Assembly: GCA_946186205.1 (NCBI GenBank)
Contig: CAMHMH010000001.1
Span: forward strand, 558,001-622,000
DNA length: 64,000 nucleotides
Direction of reading: 5' to 3'
Source of the DNA: an uncultured Fretibacterium sp.
Lineage (GTDB): Bacteria > Synergistota > Synergistia > Synergistales > Aminobacteriaceae
In this document: one piece after another, positions 37,220 to 46,400 of the stretch
Layout: every line of letters begins with the position of its first letter
Numbering within the stretch: position 1 is the first letter of the stretch
Position numbers and translations under genes: made by a program
Notes under the pieces: model-generated
The model's database searches: none
What the model saw: the letters and a program-made list of their open reading frames with translations, nothing else
What the model was told of the DNA's origin: nothing

Positions 37220-37926
37220 TAAAAACGCACCTCGCTGATCAAATATATTCCCCCGACAATTAACGCAATCCCGCAGATCACATTCACGGCCTTCACCATA
37301 TACGTTAGCACGCTGTCTTCACCGCTCTGAAGATAGTACGAGAAAATTTGCGCGAATGTCCCGGCGAATATCAGAACCGCGCAATATCCCAATGCGTAAC
37401 ACAGCACCATCAATACAGCACCCGCGAGTCCGTGCGAGGCTTCCGACATTGCAAGCGACAAAACCGGACTCACGTAGCCGATGTTGCACGGCCCGACAGC
37501 AAGCCCCGATATTATTCCGAGAACTATTGCGCCCTTCATGCTTTGAGACTCAGTGCCCTTAACACGCGATGACATTCCCAGAAATTTCACGCGAATCACT
37601 CCCATGATGTGAAGTCCCATGATGATAAACACGGCAGCAGTTATCAGCGTCAAAAATCTTTCGTAGCCTCCGAGTAACATACCGATTCCCGACGTGATGA
37701 AGGCGATTAACATTAAGTTGATGATGATTCCGACACAGAAAGCGCACGAGATTCGGAAGGCTTTGAAGTGAGTCGGTGTGTCAGTGTTCGCGACATATCC
37801 CACAACTAACGGTATCAAACTTATTCCGCAGGGACTCAATATCACGCTTGCCATTCCCCACAAGAAAGCACCGAGAAATTTCACTGAGCCGGAAGAATAC
37901 ATGAAGTCAAAAATTCCGCTTACCAT
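37219..37926 (-). CDS. CcdA/DsbD-like thiol-electron transfer membrane protein
   Basis: About 235 residues with six membrane segments. The two conserved cysteines are in SPCGISLIPLVVGY (helix 1) and GPCNIGYVSPVLS (helix 4), the pair that carries reducing power across the membrane in the CcdA family. ATG 37926 follows GAGGAG at about 10 bases. The protein probably feeds electrons to exported thioredoxin-like or other redox proteins. The stop codon overlaps the GTG start of the DUF262 gene, so the defence-like cassette may share its transcript. Confidence 0.82.
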   Translation of the reverse strand: MVSGIFDFMYSSGSVKFLGAFLWGMASVILSPCGISLIPLVVGYVANTDTPTHFKAFRISCAFCVGIIINLMLIAFITSGIGMLLGGYERFLTLITAAVFIIMGLHIMGVIRVKFLGMSSRVKGTESQSMKGAIVLGIISGLAVGPCNIGYVSPVLSLAMSEASHGLAGAVLMVLCYALGYCAVLIFAGTFAQIFSYYLQSGEDSVLTYMVKAVNVICGIALIVGGIYLISEVRF

Positions 37927-37954
37927 AAAGCTATCACTCCTCATAAAAATAACC

Positions 37955-37990
37955 GCACCCGCAAATTTCGCAAGTACGGTTACGATTCTA
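37955..37990 (-). terminator. Terminator after the FGE/flavodoxin gene
   Basis: On the minus strand an interrupted stem AACCG..TTGCG / TGCGG..CGGTT is followed by ATTTTT. Confidence 0.6.
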
Positions 37991-38010
37991 CATTCTTGCG
38001 CGTGAGTCGG

Positions 38011-39360
38011 CTATTGATTCTCAGAGAGCCACCGCGATATGTCGTCCTTGAGTCTTCCTCCGCCGGAATAATGCACGGAGAGTCCCTCAGTCATTACAGC
38101 GTTCGGAGCAAGTTTAGCGATCGCCGTTAGACTCTGCCCGAAACGCCCGCCCCCGTGTGAGCAGAAAGGCATGATGATTTTCCCGCTGAAGTCGTACTCC
38201 TCAAGAAACGTTGCAATAGGAGCAGGAATGCTCGCCCACCAGTTAGGATAACCGAGCATAATCACATCATAGTCCGCAAAGTTTTTGACATGGCCGCGCA
38301 ATTTAGGACGCGCTTTTCTGTGCTGGTCTCTTTGTGCCTCGCGCAACACCGTGTTGTAATCCTCAGAGTAAGACTTCTCCGGCGTAATCTCGAATATGTC
38401 CGCACCCGTCTGTTTCTGAATCTCGTAGGCGACTCCCTGAGTGTTTCCGCTCCACGTGAAATAGGCGATGAGGACTCTTTTGCCTTTGCGTGATGACTCC
38501 TGCATGGCCTGACTCGTTATTGTCCCCGTTCCTGTTGCGCCGCGTGCGAGTCTTATTCCGACATTGTAGAGTCGCCGTTCTTGGGGAGCTGCTGCCCTGT
38601 AAGCCGAGCGCATGTTCTTAGCAAAATCATTCCATCCTCCGCCACGGTTGACCCGTCTTGTTCCTGACTGCGGGCCGGTGGGATTCGTTTTTGCGTTCAC
38701 GTCATAAGCCGCGTAAATGTCCCAGCACCATTCGCCGACATTCCCGTGCATGTCGTAAAGTCCGAGCTTGTTGGGCGCGAACTCACCCGGCTTAACTGTT
38801 GTCCCCCGGTAAATTCCCGGCTTAGTGGTGAGCTTGTGCTGTGAAAAGTAATTCTCTTCTATCTCGTAAGGGTAATGACCGTAAAAATTTGCCTCGTCAG
38901 CTCCGATTGAGTGTTCAAGGTTGAAGGGAGTCCGAGTCCCGGCACGGCATGAATATTCCCATTCTGCTTCAGTCGGGAGCCTGTAGCCGTCTGATGACAA
39001 GTCCCAAGTTACTTTTGAGCCGTCAATTTTGTACGCGGGCTTCAAGCCTTCTGACTCGCTCTTTGCGTTGCAGAATTTCACAGCCTCAAGCCACGTTACA
39101 TTTTCGACAGGAAGATCATCACCGCGAAATGAGGAAGGATTTTCACCCGTCAGCTTTTTGTACTCACTCTGCGTAACTTCATACGGTGAAATAATGAAGT
39201 CCGACACTGTTACTTCATGCTGCAATTCGTCATCGCTCCGCCAGTTTTCAGACTCAGGGCTTCCCATGAGGAACTTGCCGCCCTTCACGCTGACCATTTC
39301 ACCAGCAAAAGCATTCCCCGCCATGAGCATAACGACCGCTAAAATTATTGCGACTCTCAT
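38011..39360 (-). CDS. Exported fusion of FGE-sulfatase domain and flavodoxin
   Basis: A 449-residue protein starting at ATG 39360 with a signal peptide (MRVAIILAVVMLMAGNAFAG). Residues about 20-280 form a formylglycine-generating-enzyme-like domain (GGKFLMGSPESENWRSDDE, EVTQSEYKKLTGENPSSF, RLPTEAEWEYSCRAGT, NVGEWCWDIY, RRVNRGGGWNDF). The two active-site cysteines of true FGE are not visible in the expected C-terminal loop. Residues about 295-449 are a flavodoxin-4 domain (RVLIAYFTWSGNTQGVAYEI, IMLGYPNWWASIPAPI). An exported flavodoxin fused to this fold is unusual. The start overlaps the CMD stop. Confidence 0.85.
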   Translation of the reverse strand: MRVAIILAVVMLMAGNAFAGEMVSVKGGKFLMGSPESENWRSDDELQHEVTVSDFIISPYEVTQSEYKKLTGENPSSFRGDDLPVENVTWLEAVKFCNAKSESEGLKPAYKIDGSKVTWDLSSDGYRLPTEAEWEYSCRAGTRTPFNLEHSIGADEANFYGHYPYEIEENYFSQHKLTTKPGIYRGTTVKPGEFAPNKLGLYDMHGNVGEWCWDIYAAYDVNAKTNPTGPQSGTRRVNRGGGWNDFAKNMRSAYRAAAPQERRLYNVGIRLARGATGTGTITSQAMQESSRKGKRVLIAYFTWSGNTQGVAYEIQKQTGADIFEITPEKSYSEDYNTVLREAQRDQHRKARPKLRGHVKNFADYDVIMLGYPNWWASIPAPIATFLEEYDFSGKIIMPFCSHGGGRFGQSLTAIAKLAPNAVMTEGLSVHYSGGGRLKDDISRWLSENQ

Positions 39361-40115
39361 TATTCCGCCGCCTTGTTGATGCACGTTATAGCGTTAAGGC
39401 TGCGTGGGTAACCGATATACGGAAGGCACTGCGACACTACATCAATCAGGAACGCCCGGTCATTTCCCATGTTGAAATTGCCCTTTGCGTGCGCGATTAG
39501 CTGAGGCTCACAACCTCCCTGCGCCGCAATGTAGCAGAAAGTAATCATCTCACGTTCTTTCAGCGTTAAGCCTTTGCGCGTGTAGTAATCTCCGAAACAA
39601 TTTCCCGCGAGCCATCTGTTAATGTGCCGAGTTTCTTCCGGGCCTGAGTCCTGAAATCCCTTCATGCCGTCGCCGAATATGTCAACCTGCGAGTCATTCC
39701 CCTTTTCGACTCTGTTCGCCGGGGTTGTTGTTGACGCATTCTCAAGAGGAAGTTTGATTCCCTTCTGCGTGAAAATTTCATTTGCTGACGTGAGAAAAGG
39801 CCGGGTGCGTCCAATCCCTAAATACGCCGTGCCCTGATAGATTACTTCTTTGACTTCTGACGGAGTGAGTCCCGCCTCTAACGCTTCAGGAAGAATCGCT
39901 TTGAACTCGTCAACGCCCTGGCAGCCCATCAGAGTCGCAACGATCGCCATATATCTTGTGCGTGAATCAAGTTTTGACTGTGAAGGGACTTCATTGCCCG
40001 CGAAATTCCCGAAAAATTCGGCAAACTCCGGGTCAGTCGTCCGAAACTCATCAACATTCGCAAAAGCCGTAACACTCATTGCCATAATCAGAATCACTCC
40101 CAATAATATTTTCAT
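39360..40115 (-). CDS. Exported carboxymuconolactone decarboxylase family protein
   Basis: A 251-residue protein from ATG 40115 behind AAGGAGG, with a signal peptide (MKILLGVILIMAMSVTAFA). Two CMD/AhpD-like helical domains are present, the first with TRYMAIVATLMGCQGVDEF and LTPSEVKEVIYQGTAYLGIG, the second with LKEREMITFCYIAAQGGCEP. The classic CxxC of AhpD is absent. Proteins of this kind co-occur with flavodoxin, cupin and aldo/keto reductase genes in many gut bacteria, usually cytoplasmic; here the whole set is exported. The exact reaction is unknown. Confidence 0.83.
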   Translation of the reverse strand: MKILLGVILIMAMSVTAFANVDEFRTTDPEFAEFFGNFAGNEVPSQSKLDSRTRYMAIVATLMGCQGVDEFKAILPEALEAGLTPSEVKEVIYQGTAYLGIGRTRPFLTSANEIFTQKGIKLPLENASTTTPANRVEKGNDSQVDIFGDGMKGFQDSGPEETRHINRWLAGNCFGDYYTRKGLTLKEREMITFCYIAAQGGCEPQLIAHAKGNFNMGNDRAFLIDVVSQCLPYIGYPRSLNAITCINKAAE

Positions 40116-40711
40116 GCTAAAGCCCTCCTTAACCATTCATCGAGAAAAGCAATTTGTTCCTCAGTGTGAAACCAATGCTCGCCGTTATCCATCACTGTAA
40201 GTTTCACGTCATGGCCGGACGCAAAATTATTCACAGTCTCACGTGAAGTTATTGCGTCATTGCCCGCGTAAAGTATTTCTGTCGGAACGTTCCATGTCAG
40301 CGGATTTTCACGGACAAACCGCAGGTACTTCCACGAAAGCACATTGCCCGAACTCGTAACAATTTCACCCTTCACCCGCAAATCATCTTCAGAGACTCCC
40401 GCACGATTCATCATGTCCATTATTACCCGCTCCATGTCGAGAATTGGCGAGATGAACATAGCTTTTTCGACTTCACAGCCCTGAAGCGCGAGCATTGCGA
40501 AATACGCGCCTATGCTGTTTGCGAGAATGTAAACCTGTTTTTGTTGTGCGAGTTTACATTCATATATCCGTCTGATGTCGTCCCTTGCTTTTGCCGGGAA
40601 TGAGCCGTCATATTCCGCGCCGATAACCTCAAAGCCCGGGCAGATTCCCCTGAAGTGTTCAGACTCAGAAGGACTCCCGCCCATGCCGTGAACATACAGG
40701 ATGACTTTCAT
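40112..40711 (-). CDS. Small alpha/beta hydrolase
   Basis: A 199-residue hydrolase, starting at ATG 40711 (GTG 40714 alternative). The oxyanion motif is LYVHGMGGSPSESEHF, the nucleophile elbow ILANSIGAYFAML (a variant of GxSxG), the acid is probably in YAGNDAITS and the base in NGEHWFHTEEQ. Unlike its neighbours it has no signal peptide, so it acts in the cytoplasm. It overlaps both the ABM/cupin gene and the CMD gene by a few bases. The substrate is unknown. Confidence 0.8.
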   Translation of the reverse strand: MKVILYVHGMGGSPSESEHFRGICPGFEVIGAEYDGSFPAKARDDIRRIYECKLAQQKQVYILANSIGAYFAMLALQGCEVEKAMFISPILDMERVIMDMMNRAGVSEDDLRVKGEIVTSSGNVLSWKYLRFVRENPLTWNVPTEILYAGNDAITSRETVNNFASGHDVKLTVMDNGEHWFHTEEQIAFLDEWLRRALA

Positions 40712-41841
40712 CACTTCAATTTCGCGTAATCTTCAGCCGATACAGCCTCGCACCATTCGTTTGAAGTTTCTTCCCCGGCGACCTCAACCGCGAAATGCTG
40801 AAACCATGAATCTTTTGCGGCTCCGTGCCAGTGCTTTACGTTCGCGGGAATGTTGACGACATCACCGGGCTTTAACTCGCGGGCGGGTTTTCCCCATTCC
40901 TGATAATATCCGCGTCCTGATACCGCTATAAGGAGCTGGCCTCCTCCTGTTTTGGCGTGGTGAATGTGCCAGTGATTACGGCAGCCAGGCTCGAACGTAA
41001 CGTTGAAGATTGTTACCTGCTCAAGCGACATCGGCGAAAGGTAGCTCATTCCGTCAAAGTACTGCGCGTATGCTGTGTTGGGTTTTCCGGCGGGGAAAGG
41101 GAGATTTGCCGACTCTGGGTCGAGGTGCAGTCCCTTTTCACTGAGCTTGATATTCGCCGGGAGACTCTCAAAGTCTTTGCGTGATTCTGTCATGTTATCC
41201 GTCTTCTTTCTGTACTCTTTGTATTTCTCGGAATTGATGTACGTATTATAGGCTGACTCGTCCGCGTATATCTCCATTATGTGAATGACGTGATTGCGGT
41301 CTCCCCTCTCACTTGTCGCGAACATTCCCATTACTCCGGCTTCATCAGCAACAGCTCTCGAATATTCCTGCGTCGTTAATGCTTTGAACTCGTCAAGATT
41401 GGCGGGCTTTACGTCAGCAAGAGTCAGAAGAATGAATTTCCCTGTGCCGGATTTCTTCTGCTCAAGCACAACGGGGTCAACGGGCAAAAGTTTCAGGCCC
41501 TCGAATATCGGCTTGCGTTCCTCAACAAAAGACTTGTAGCCCTCGCTTGAAGTGTGGACTGTGTACGCTTCCTCGTCCTCGTAAATCTCAAGCAAGCGCA
41601 TAATATCCGGGTTAGCTTTGTCGATTGCTCCGTAAAGTGAGTAAGTCCCGGCTTCATTCGGTGTTGACTTTGCTACAGTACGTACGCTTATTGCGGCCAT
41701 GTCTGACATTTTTCCGGGTTTTGACTCCAAGACTGCCCAGTGAACTTTGAGAGTCTTTCCTTCAGGCGCAAATACCGTGTGCGCGAATACTTTTCCGTTC
41801 ATCAATGCAAGAATTAAAGCTATAACCGTTATAATCTTCAT
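40711..41841 (-). CDS. Exported protein with two ABM-like domains and a C-terminal cupin
   Basis: About 376 residues from ATG 41841 behind AGAGGTGA, with a signal peptide (MKIITVIALILALMNGKVFA). Two antibiotic-biosynthesis-monooxygenase-like ferredoxin folds occupy about residues 20-230 (LLEIYEDEEAYTVHTSSEGY and IMEIYADESAYNTYINSEKY). A cupin follows, with metal ligands in NHWHIHHAKTGGGQLLI and VKHWHGA. It resembles quercetinase-like cupins from the flavodoxin/CMD clusters. It probably performs a periplasmic oxidation or detoxification step. It overlaps the hydrolase gene. Confidence 0.82.
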   Translation of the reverse strand: MKIITVIALILALMNGKVFAHTVFAPEGKTLKVHWAVLESKPGKMSDMAAISVRTVAKSTPNEAGTYSLYGAIDKANPDIMRLLEIYEDEEAYTVHTSSEGYKSFVEERKPIFEGLKLLPVDPVVLEQKKSGTGKFILLTLADVKPANLDEFKALTTQEYSRAVADEAGVMGMFATSERGDRNHVIHIMEIYADESAYNTYINSEKYKEYRKKTDNMTESRKDFESLPANIKLSEKGLHLDPESANLPFPAGKPNTAYAQYFDGMSYLSPMSLEQVTIFNVTFEPGCRNHWHIHHAKTGGGQLLIAVSGRGYYQEWGKPARELKPGDVVNIPANVKHWHGAAKDSWFQHFAVEVAGEETSNEWCEAVSAEDYAKLK

Positions 41842-41848
41842 ACTATAT

Positions 41849-42391
41849 TCACCTCTTAACAGAAAATCCGAGTCCCTCAAGCCATTTTGCGACCTGAGAT
41901 TTTGAGGCTGACCCGCCGACTGACAGCCCGTTGCTTTCGATTTTTGCTGACGGAGCTTCTTTCTTCAGGCTCGTGAGACTTCTGCCCCATGATGACCCTC
42001 CGTGTGTCGTGAAGGGGATAATTCTTTTTCCGCTGAAGTCGTTAGCCTCCAGGAACGTGAACACAACCATAGGCATATCACCCCACCAGCAGGGCCAGCC
42101 GAGAAAAACAGTATCATAGCTTCCGAAATCCTGAACATTCTCAGCGAGCTTAGGACGTGTCCGGCGATTCTGTTCCTTCTTTGCGACATCAATAACAGTG
42201 TCATAATCCGTTGAGTATTCTTTCGCAGGTCTTATCCTGAAAACGTCGAACCCGCCAGCCTCAGCGATATTTTCCGCAAGTGCCTTAGTCGTTCCGCCCC
42301 ACGAGAAATAAGCGACAAGAGTTTTTCCCTCAGCGCATGAAACCCCGCACATCATTATTACCATCAATACAGCGACAAAAAATTTCCTCAT
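41849..42391 (-). CDS. Exported flavodoxin
   Basis: A 180-residue flavodoxin-4 protein. The chosen start, ATG 42391, gives a signal peptide (MRKFFVAVLMVIMMCGVSCA) directly before the FMN loop (TLVAYFSWGGTTKALAENIA). The flavin-contact region is FLGWPCWWGDMPMVVFTF. A longer upstream frame exists but runs into insertion-element remnants. A lipoprotein-like Cys near the cleavage site is possible. It heads the exported redox operon that runs down to 38011, seven bases before the ABM/cupin gene. An exported flavodoxin must acquire FMN outside or be Tat/Sec-handled in an unusual way. Confidence 0.83.
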   Translation of the reverse strand: MRKFFVAVLMVIMMCGVSCAEGKTLVAYFSWGGTTKALAENIAEAGGFDVFRIRPAKEYSTDYDTVIDVAKKEQNRRTRPKLAENVQDFGSYDTVFLGWPCWWGDMPMVVFTFLEANDFSGKRIIPFTTHGGSSWGRSLTSLKKEAPSAKIESNGLSVGGSASKSQVAKWLEGLGFSVKR

Positions 42392-42559
42392 CAAAACCGT
42401 ACACTTCCTTTGTTTGATATAATTTCTCCAGCCTTTAATGAGTGGAGATTGGACGGACAAAACGCTCTGTCTGGAAAATCTTAAGCGACTTAAGGCAAAA
42501 CAGTTAGCCGTTCTGTTCAAAAACGATTGCACACATTGTGCTTTACAACGTAACCCGGT

Positions 42560-42707
42560 GAACTTTCACGTTCTACGGTTTAGAGGCTGAAGTAAACCAG
42601 CCCCGGCGAATAAGGGTACTCTGAGGCGGAAATATTCGAGGCTCAGACGTTTAGACCATGTGCCAGACTTCACCGCAAGCCCCTGCCTTTAGGCGTGGGG
42701 TTGTTTA
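42560..42707 (+). mobile_element. IS200/IS605-type right-end relic (omega-RNA-like tail)
   Basis: The end AAGCCCCTGCCTTTAGGCG followed by TGGGGTTGTTTAC is characteristic of the right end of tnpB-carrying IS200/IS605 elements: a hairpin CCCC-GCC / GGC-GGGG (42680-42700) then TTTAC (42703-42707). Preceding bases include the paired CTGAG / CTCAG around GCGGAAATATTCGAGG, as in the 3' omega-RNA part. No recognisable tnpA or tnpB coding sequence remains. The gap 42392-42669 otherwise holds only a 51-codon open frame starting at 42438 with no known similarity. The relic abuts the damaged aldo/keto reductase gene. Confidence 0.65.
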
Positions 42708-43224
42708 CCTCCTTTTCCCAAATTCTTACGGTGTTAATGTTTGCTTTGTCCGTAAGTGATTCAAGCTCTCTGATTTCTCCGTCAGTCAGCACAAGCTCCG
42801 CGAGGTTGTGATTCGACAGTCCGATATGTCCGATGTTCCCGGATTTTGCGAGGGGGATTAGCTTCCGGGTCCATTCGGGCGCGCCTACAGGGTTGTGAAT
42901 CCAAAAGTAGTCGATAAACTTTGTGCCGAGTCTCTCTGCGCTTCCTTCATACATGGCCGTAACGGGATTGCCTGCTGACATGTCCGCGCATTGTGGCGTG
43001 AATTTCGTCGAGATGAGATAGCTTTCACGCGGAACTGTACGGAGAAATTTCCCTAACACTTGCTCCGATTTTCCCATCCCGTAAACAAACGCGGTGTCCC
43101 AGAGATTGAGTCCTGTCTTCTGCCCGGCGTCAAAGACAGGACGCAGTTCTTCTTCTGTGAGGTCATTGCCGAATGTTCCGTCATTGCCCCACGCCCATGC
43201 GCCTAACGCTATTTTGGGTGTCAT
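42670..43224 (-). pseudogene. Aldo/keto reductase with internal deletion and IS-derived end
   Basis: The first 150 residues match an aldo/keto reductase (ALGAWAWGNDGTFG, GLNLWDTAFVYGMGKSEQVL, FIDYFWIHNP, IGHIGLSNHNLAE). After this the sequence jumps to the family's usual C-terminus (LTDGEIRELESLTDKANINT, VRIWEKEV), skipping roughly 110 residues that normally hold the second half of the barrel. The final residues (NNPTPKGRGLR) are encoded by the IS605-type right end. A catalytically active enzyme is unlikely. The start follows GGAGGG. Intact homologues often sit with flavodoxin/CMD operons such as the one downstream. Confidence 0.75.
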
Positions 43225-43353
43225 TGTGATTCGCCCTCCGTTAAAATTTTTATGGATGAATGAATTTTATACTGCTGAACTTAACTTGAAGACTTGAGCA
43301 TTTCACGCAATTTTGAATCCTGTCTGAATATTTTATTTTGTCGGAAAAAGGAA

Positions 43354-43359
43354 TATAAT
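43354..43359 (+). promoter_or_regulatory. Putative -10 element for the FG-GAP protein gene
   Basis: TATAAT 52 bases before ATG 43411; no clear -35 hexamer. Confidence 0.35.
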
Positions 43360-43410
43360 TCCCTTTCGCAAACGTCCTCAGAAAAAAAATACGGTAAAGG
43401 AGAATTTTAC

Positions 43411-46400
43411 ATGAAGCACAAATTGCGTTTTTCGCTCGCTGTTCTGATGATTATGATTCTGAACGCGGGCGCGGATTTTGCCTCGGCTGTTACGGTTCGG
43501 GGTCATGACGGCTCGGAGCTGGCACTGAGTGAGATACCCGACATCATACGGCATGTTACGGGACAGACTTCGGGGGATTTCCAGTTCAAGAAGGACTCGC
43601 TGTACATTTTCGGCGCGGCTCCTCAAGATGCCAACTACTACAAAGAACACATAGACCTCTACACGTTCAACCTTGACGGCAGCAACAAACAGCAAGCCTC
43701 ACTACAGGATAATATGCCCTACCCTCTCGACACTCCCTTAAATTATCGGAACTTGTCCGTTGCCGAAATCGCAAAAGTAAATGCCAACGACGACAAAAAA
43801 CATCTGGCGAATTTTTCTTATGAGTCTGGACACGGGATAAAAAGTGAAACTGCTTATGTTACGGGCAAGGCTGACGATGGAAACGCCCGGATTGGGCATG
43901 GCAACTACGACCGCTATGGAGATTTAGTAAAAGGTATACTGCTCGATGTGAAAGGCGGTATGACCGTAAAAGGTTGGAAATATGAAGTTACAGCATATCT
44001 CACGAGGGACGACAAAACAATCAATGTAACTCTGGGATATGCCAGCCCGGACGATAATGATGATGACGCTTTTGCATTCTCAGTTCTGGCTGATTTTGGC
44101 TCATGGTCAACGACTCTCAATGACAGCGATGTTCCTAAAATGCTTGACGGAACTGTATATTTCCCTGTCAGCATGACGGTCGGCGATTTCAACAATGACG
44201 GCTACAAGAATGAGATTGCTGTAGTGTACTCGGACAGGACAGCAGTGCGCTACGCAGTCCTTCAGGTTACCCTGCAAGGCGATAATGAGGGCGGCGGCGG
44301 CTTCAATGTCAGCGTGTTAAAGAACGATACAGTAGACACGTACAACTACACAGCAACATCATGGGATGGATATGACGTAACTGGGCAATACCAAGCACGC
44401 GGCGGAAACATGGACGGCATTTCCTGCACATATTCAGTCTGCACTGTAACAGGCGATTTTGACGGAGACGGCCAAATAGAATTTGCTGTTATCTGGAGGG
44501 ACACCTCGCCGAATGCGAATAGAGATGTATTCAAGTGGTTTTACACAGGTAACTCTTTCTTCGCGGGCTACACAGGAAAGATTCACGTCAGGACATACAA
44601 ATGGAACGGAAGCGGTTTTCAGACAGAAGAAGACGTACGCGGGTTTGATATACTGGGCGGCAACGATGACGACTACCATAGGTGGCGCGATCTAGACCTT
44701 ACCCTCGGTGTGAAGGCCGCTGTCGGAGATTTTGACGGGGACGGGCGCGATGATATTGCTGTTCTGCGTGTCATGCTTCAGTATACGGAGTTTTTCAACC
44801 ACGTGAATGATAGTTTCTCGTACTCGAATTACGTTTTCGGAGCGTTCGTTGACTGGTACAGTTTCGACACAGGAAGCATAAAGCCGAACTATCACGGACA
44901 TTCCAACTCAGGCCGTTATGATAACAACTGGAATTACGGCGACAACAAAAACGGCTGGGTAGGCATACGCACAACAAATATGTGGATGCCTCATTTCGAT
45001 CAAGTTGGAATACCAGTCGGCGATGACTCACAAGAAACCCAAATCAAGGTCAGACAGCAGTACTACATCAAGCCTATAACGGGAGAAGACCTTACGCCTT
45101 ACCCCGTTATTGACCGCGAATTTGACATCATAGCCGGGAAATTCTCAGGCACAATCGGAGAGATAACAACGCGCGATGACCTCGTAATCAAATATCCTCA
45201 GTGGACAGGCGACGGCAGCAACAGGCAGAGAAGTCATGTTGCGCTGATGACGAACATACCGGGCGTATCGAACTGGGGGACTCAGGTTCACGAAATTATG
45301 TCGTTGTCGGACAGGGATCACCTTCTCGCTTTTGCAAAGAGTGATTTTCTTACTGAGAGCGTAACACTAGGTGCCCCTGTGAAGACAGTTGACCGTGCCG
45401 ATCTGGACTACACAGCAATACTTCAGATGATGCCTTACCATGTCGACAACATTACGCCGGACGGAAAATCGCTCACGGATAAGCCGCAGAATTTCACGCT
45501 CCTGCTTGATGCACATATCGACTACAAGAACACTTCTACGAGTTCGGATCAAAAGAGCATGACTTACAGCATGACATCGACGGCTGAGACGATATTCGCG
45601 CTCGACAGTAAACTTACACAGGGCGCAGCGAAAACTTTTCAGGGCGTGAGGGGAATAACATCGACATTTTTAGGAAACACTACAGCCGGAAAAGCGATTG
45701 AGGGAGTCGGAAAATTCTGGGACAAGCTGAAGGACACGGTAGAGACGACAAAAAGCACGTCAAACACGAGCGAATACTCGTCAATGATGTCAATAGCGAC
45801 TCAGGCGAATTACCTCGATACTCTTTACGTGAACACGTCAGACCGTTATATATGGCGTTATCCTGTTACTAATCCGCCGTCATGGATTCTTGAGCAGACA
45901 TTGAGCAGCTACGGAACTTTCGACAAGTCAAAAGCAAAGACACAGCAGACGTACATCACTTTTGCCATGAGCGAGCCGGGAATACCTACAGCCGCAAAGG
46001 GAACAAACGACTCACATTACCAGCCCTATCACGAGTCGGGAAATCTGTTCTCATATCCTGCTGCGCTTGAACAGATAGAAGGCTACGAGGGACATAAATC
46101 ACTTCTCGGCGGAGGAAGCAGCGCGGCTAAAAGGTGGGACGGTTCAGCGATCAGTGAGACAATCACATTTGTGAACACGACAACGGATCAGGAGTCAACA
46201 AAGAAGACGAACAAAGCCGGAGCGATAACGAAATTCCTGTCAGCGGTTGACAACATATTCGGCTCAAGTTTTGCGAACGTTCCTTATGACACAGTATCAA
46301 GTTTCACCAGGAATGTATCGAACAAAGAGAGCATAAGCGTAAATATTCCCGGTGCTTTGAGCGGGGCGCAGTTCTCGGCGGTGTTTGAGCCGTTTCTTGA

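Noticed and set aside
42438-42593. 51-codon frame beside the IS605 relic
   Set aside because: Does not resemble TnpA or TnpB and has no ribosome site.
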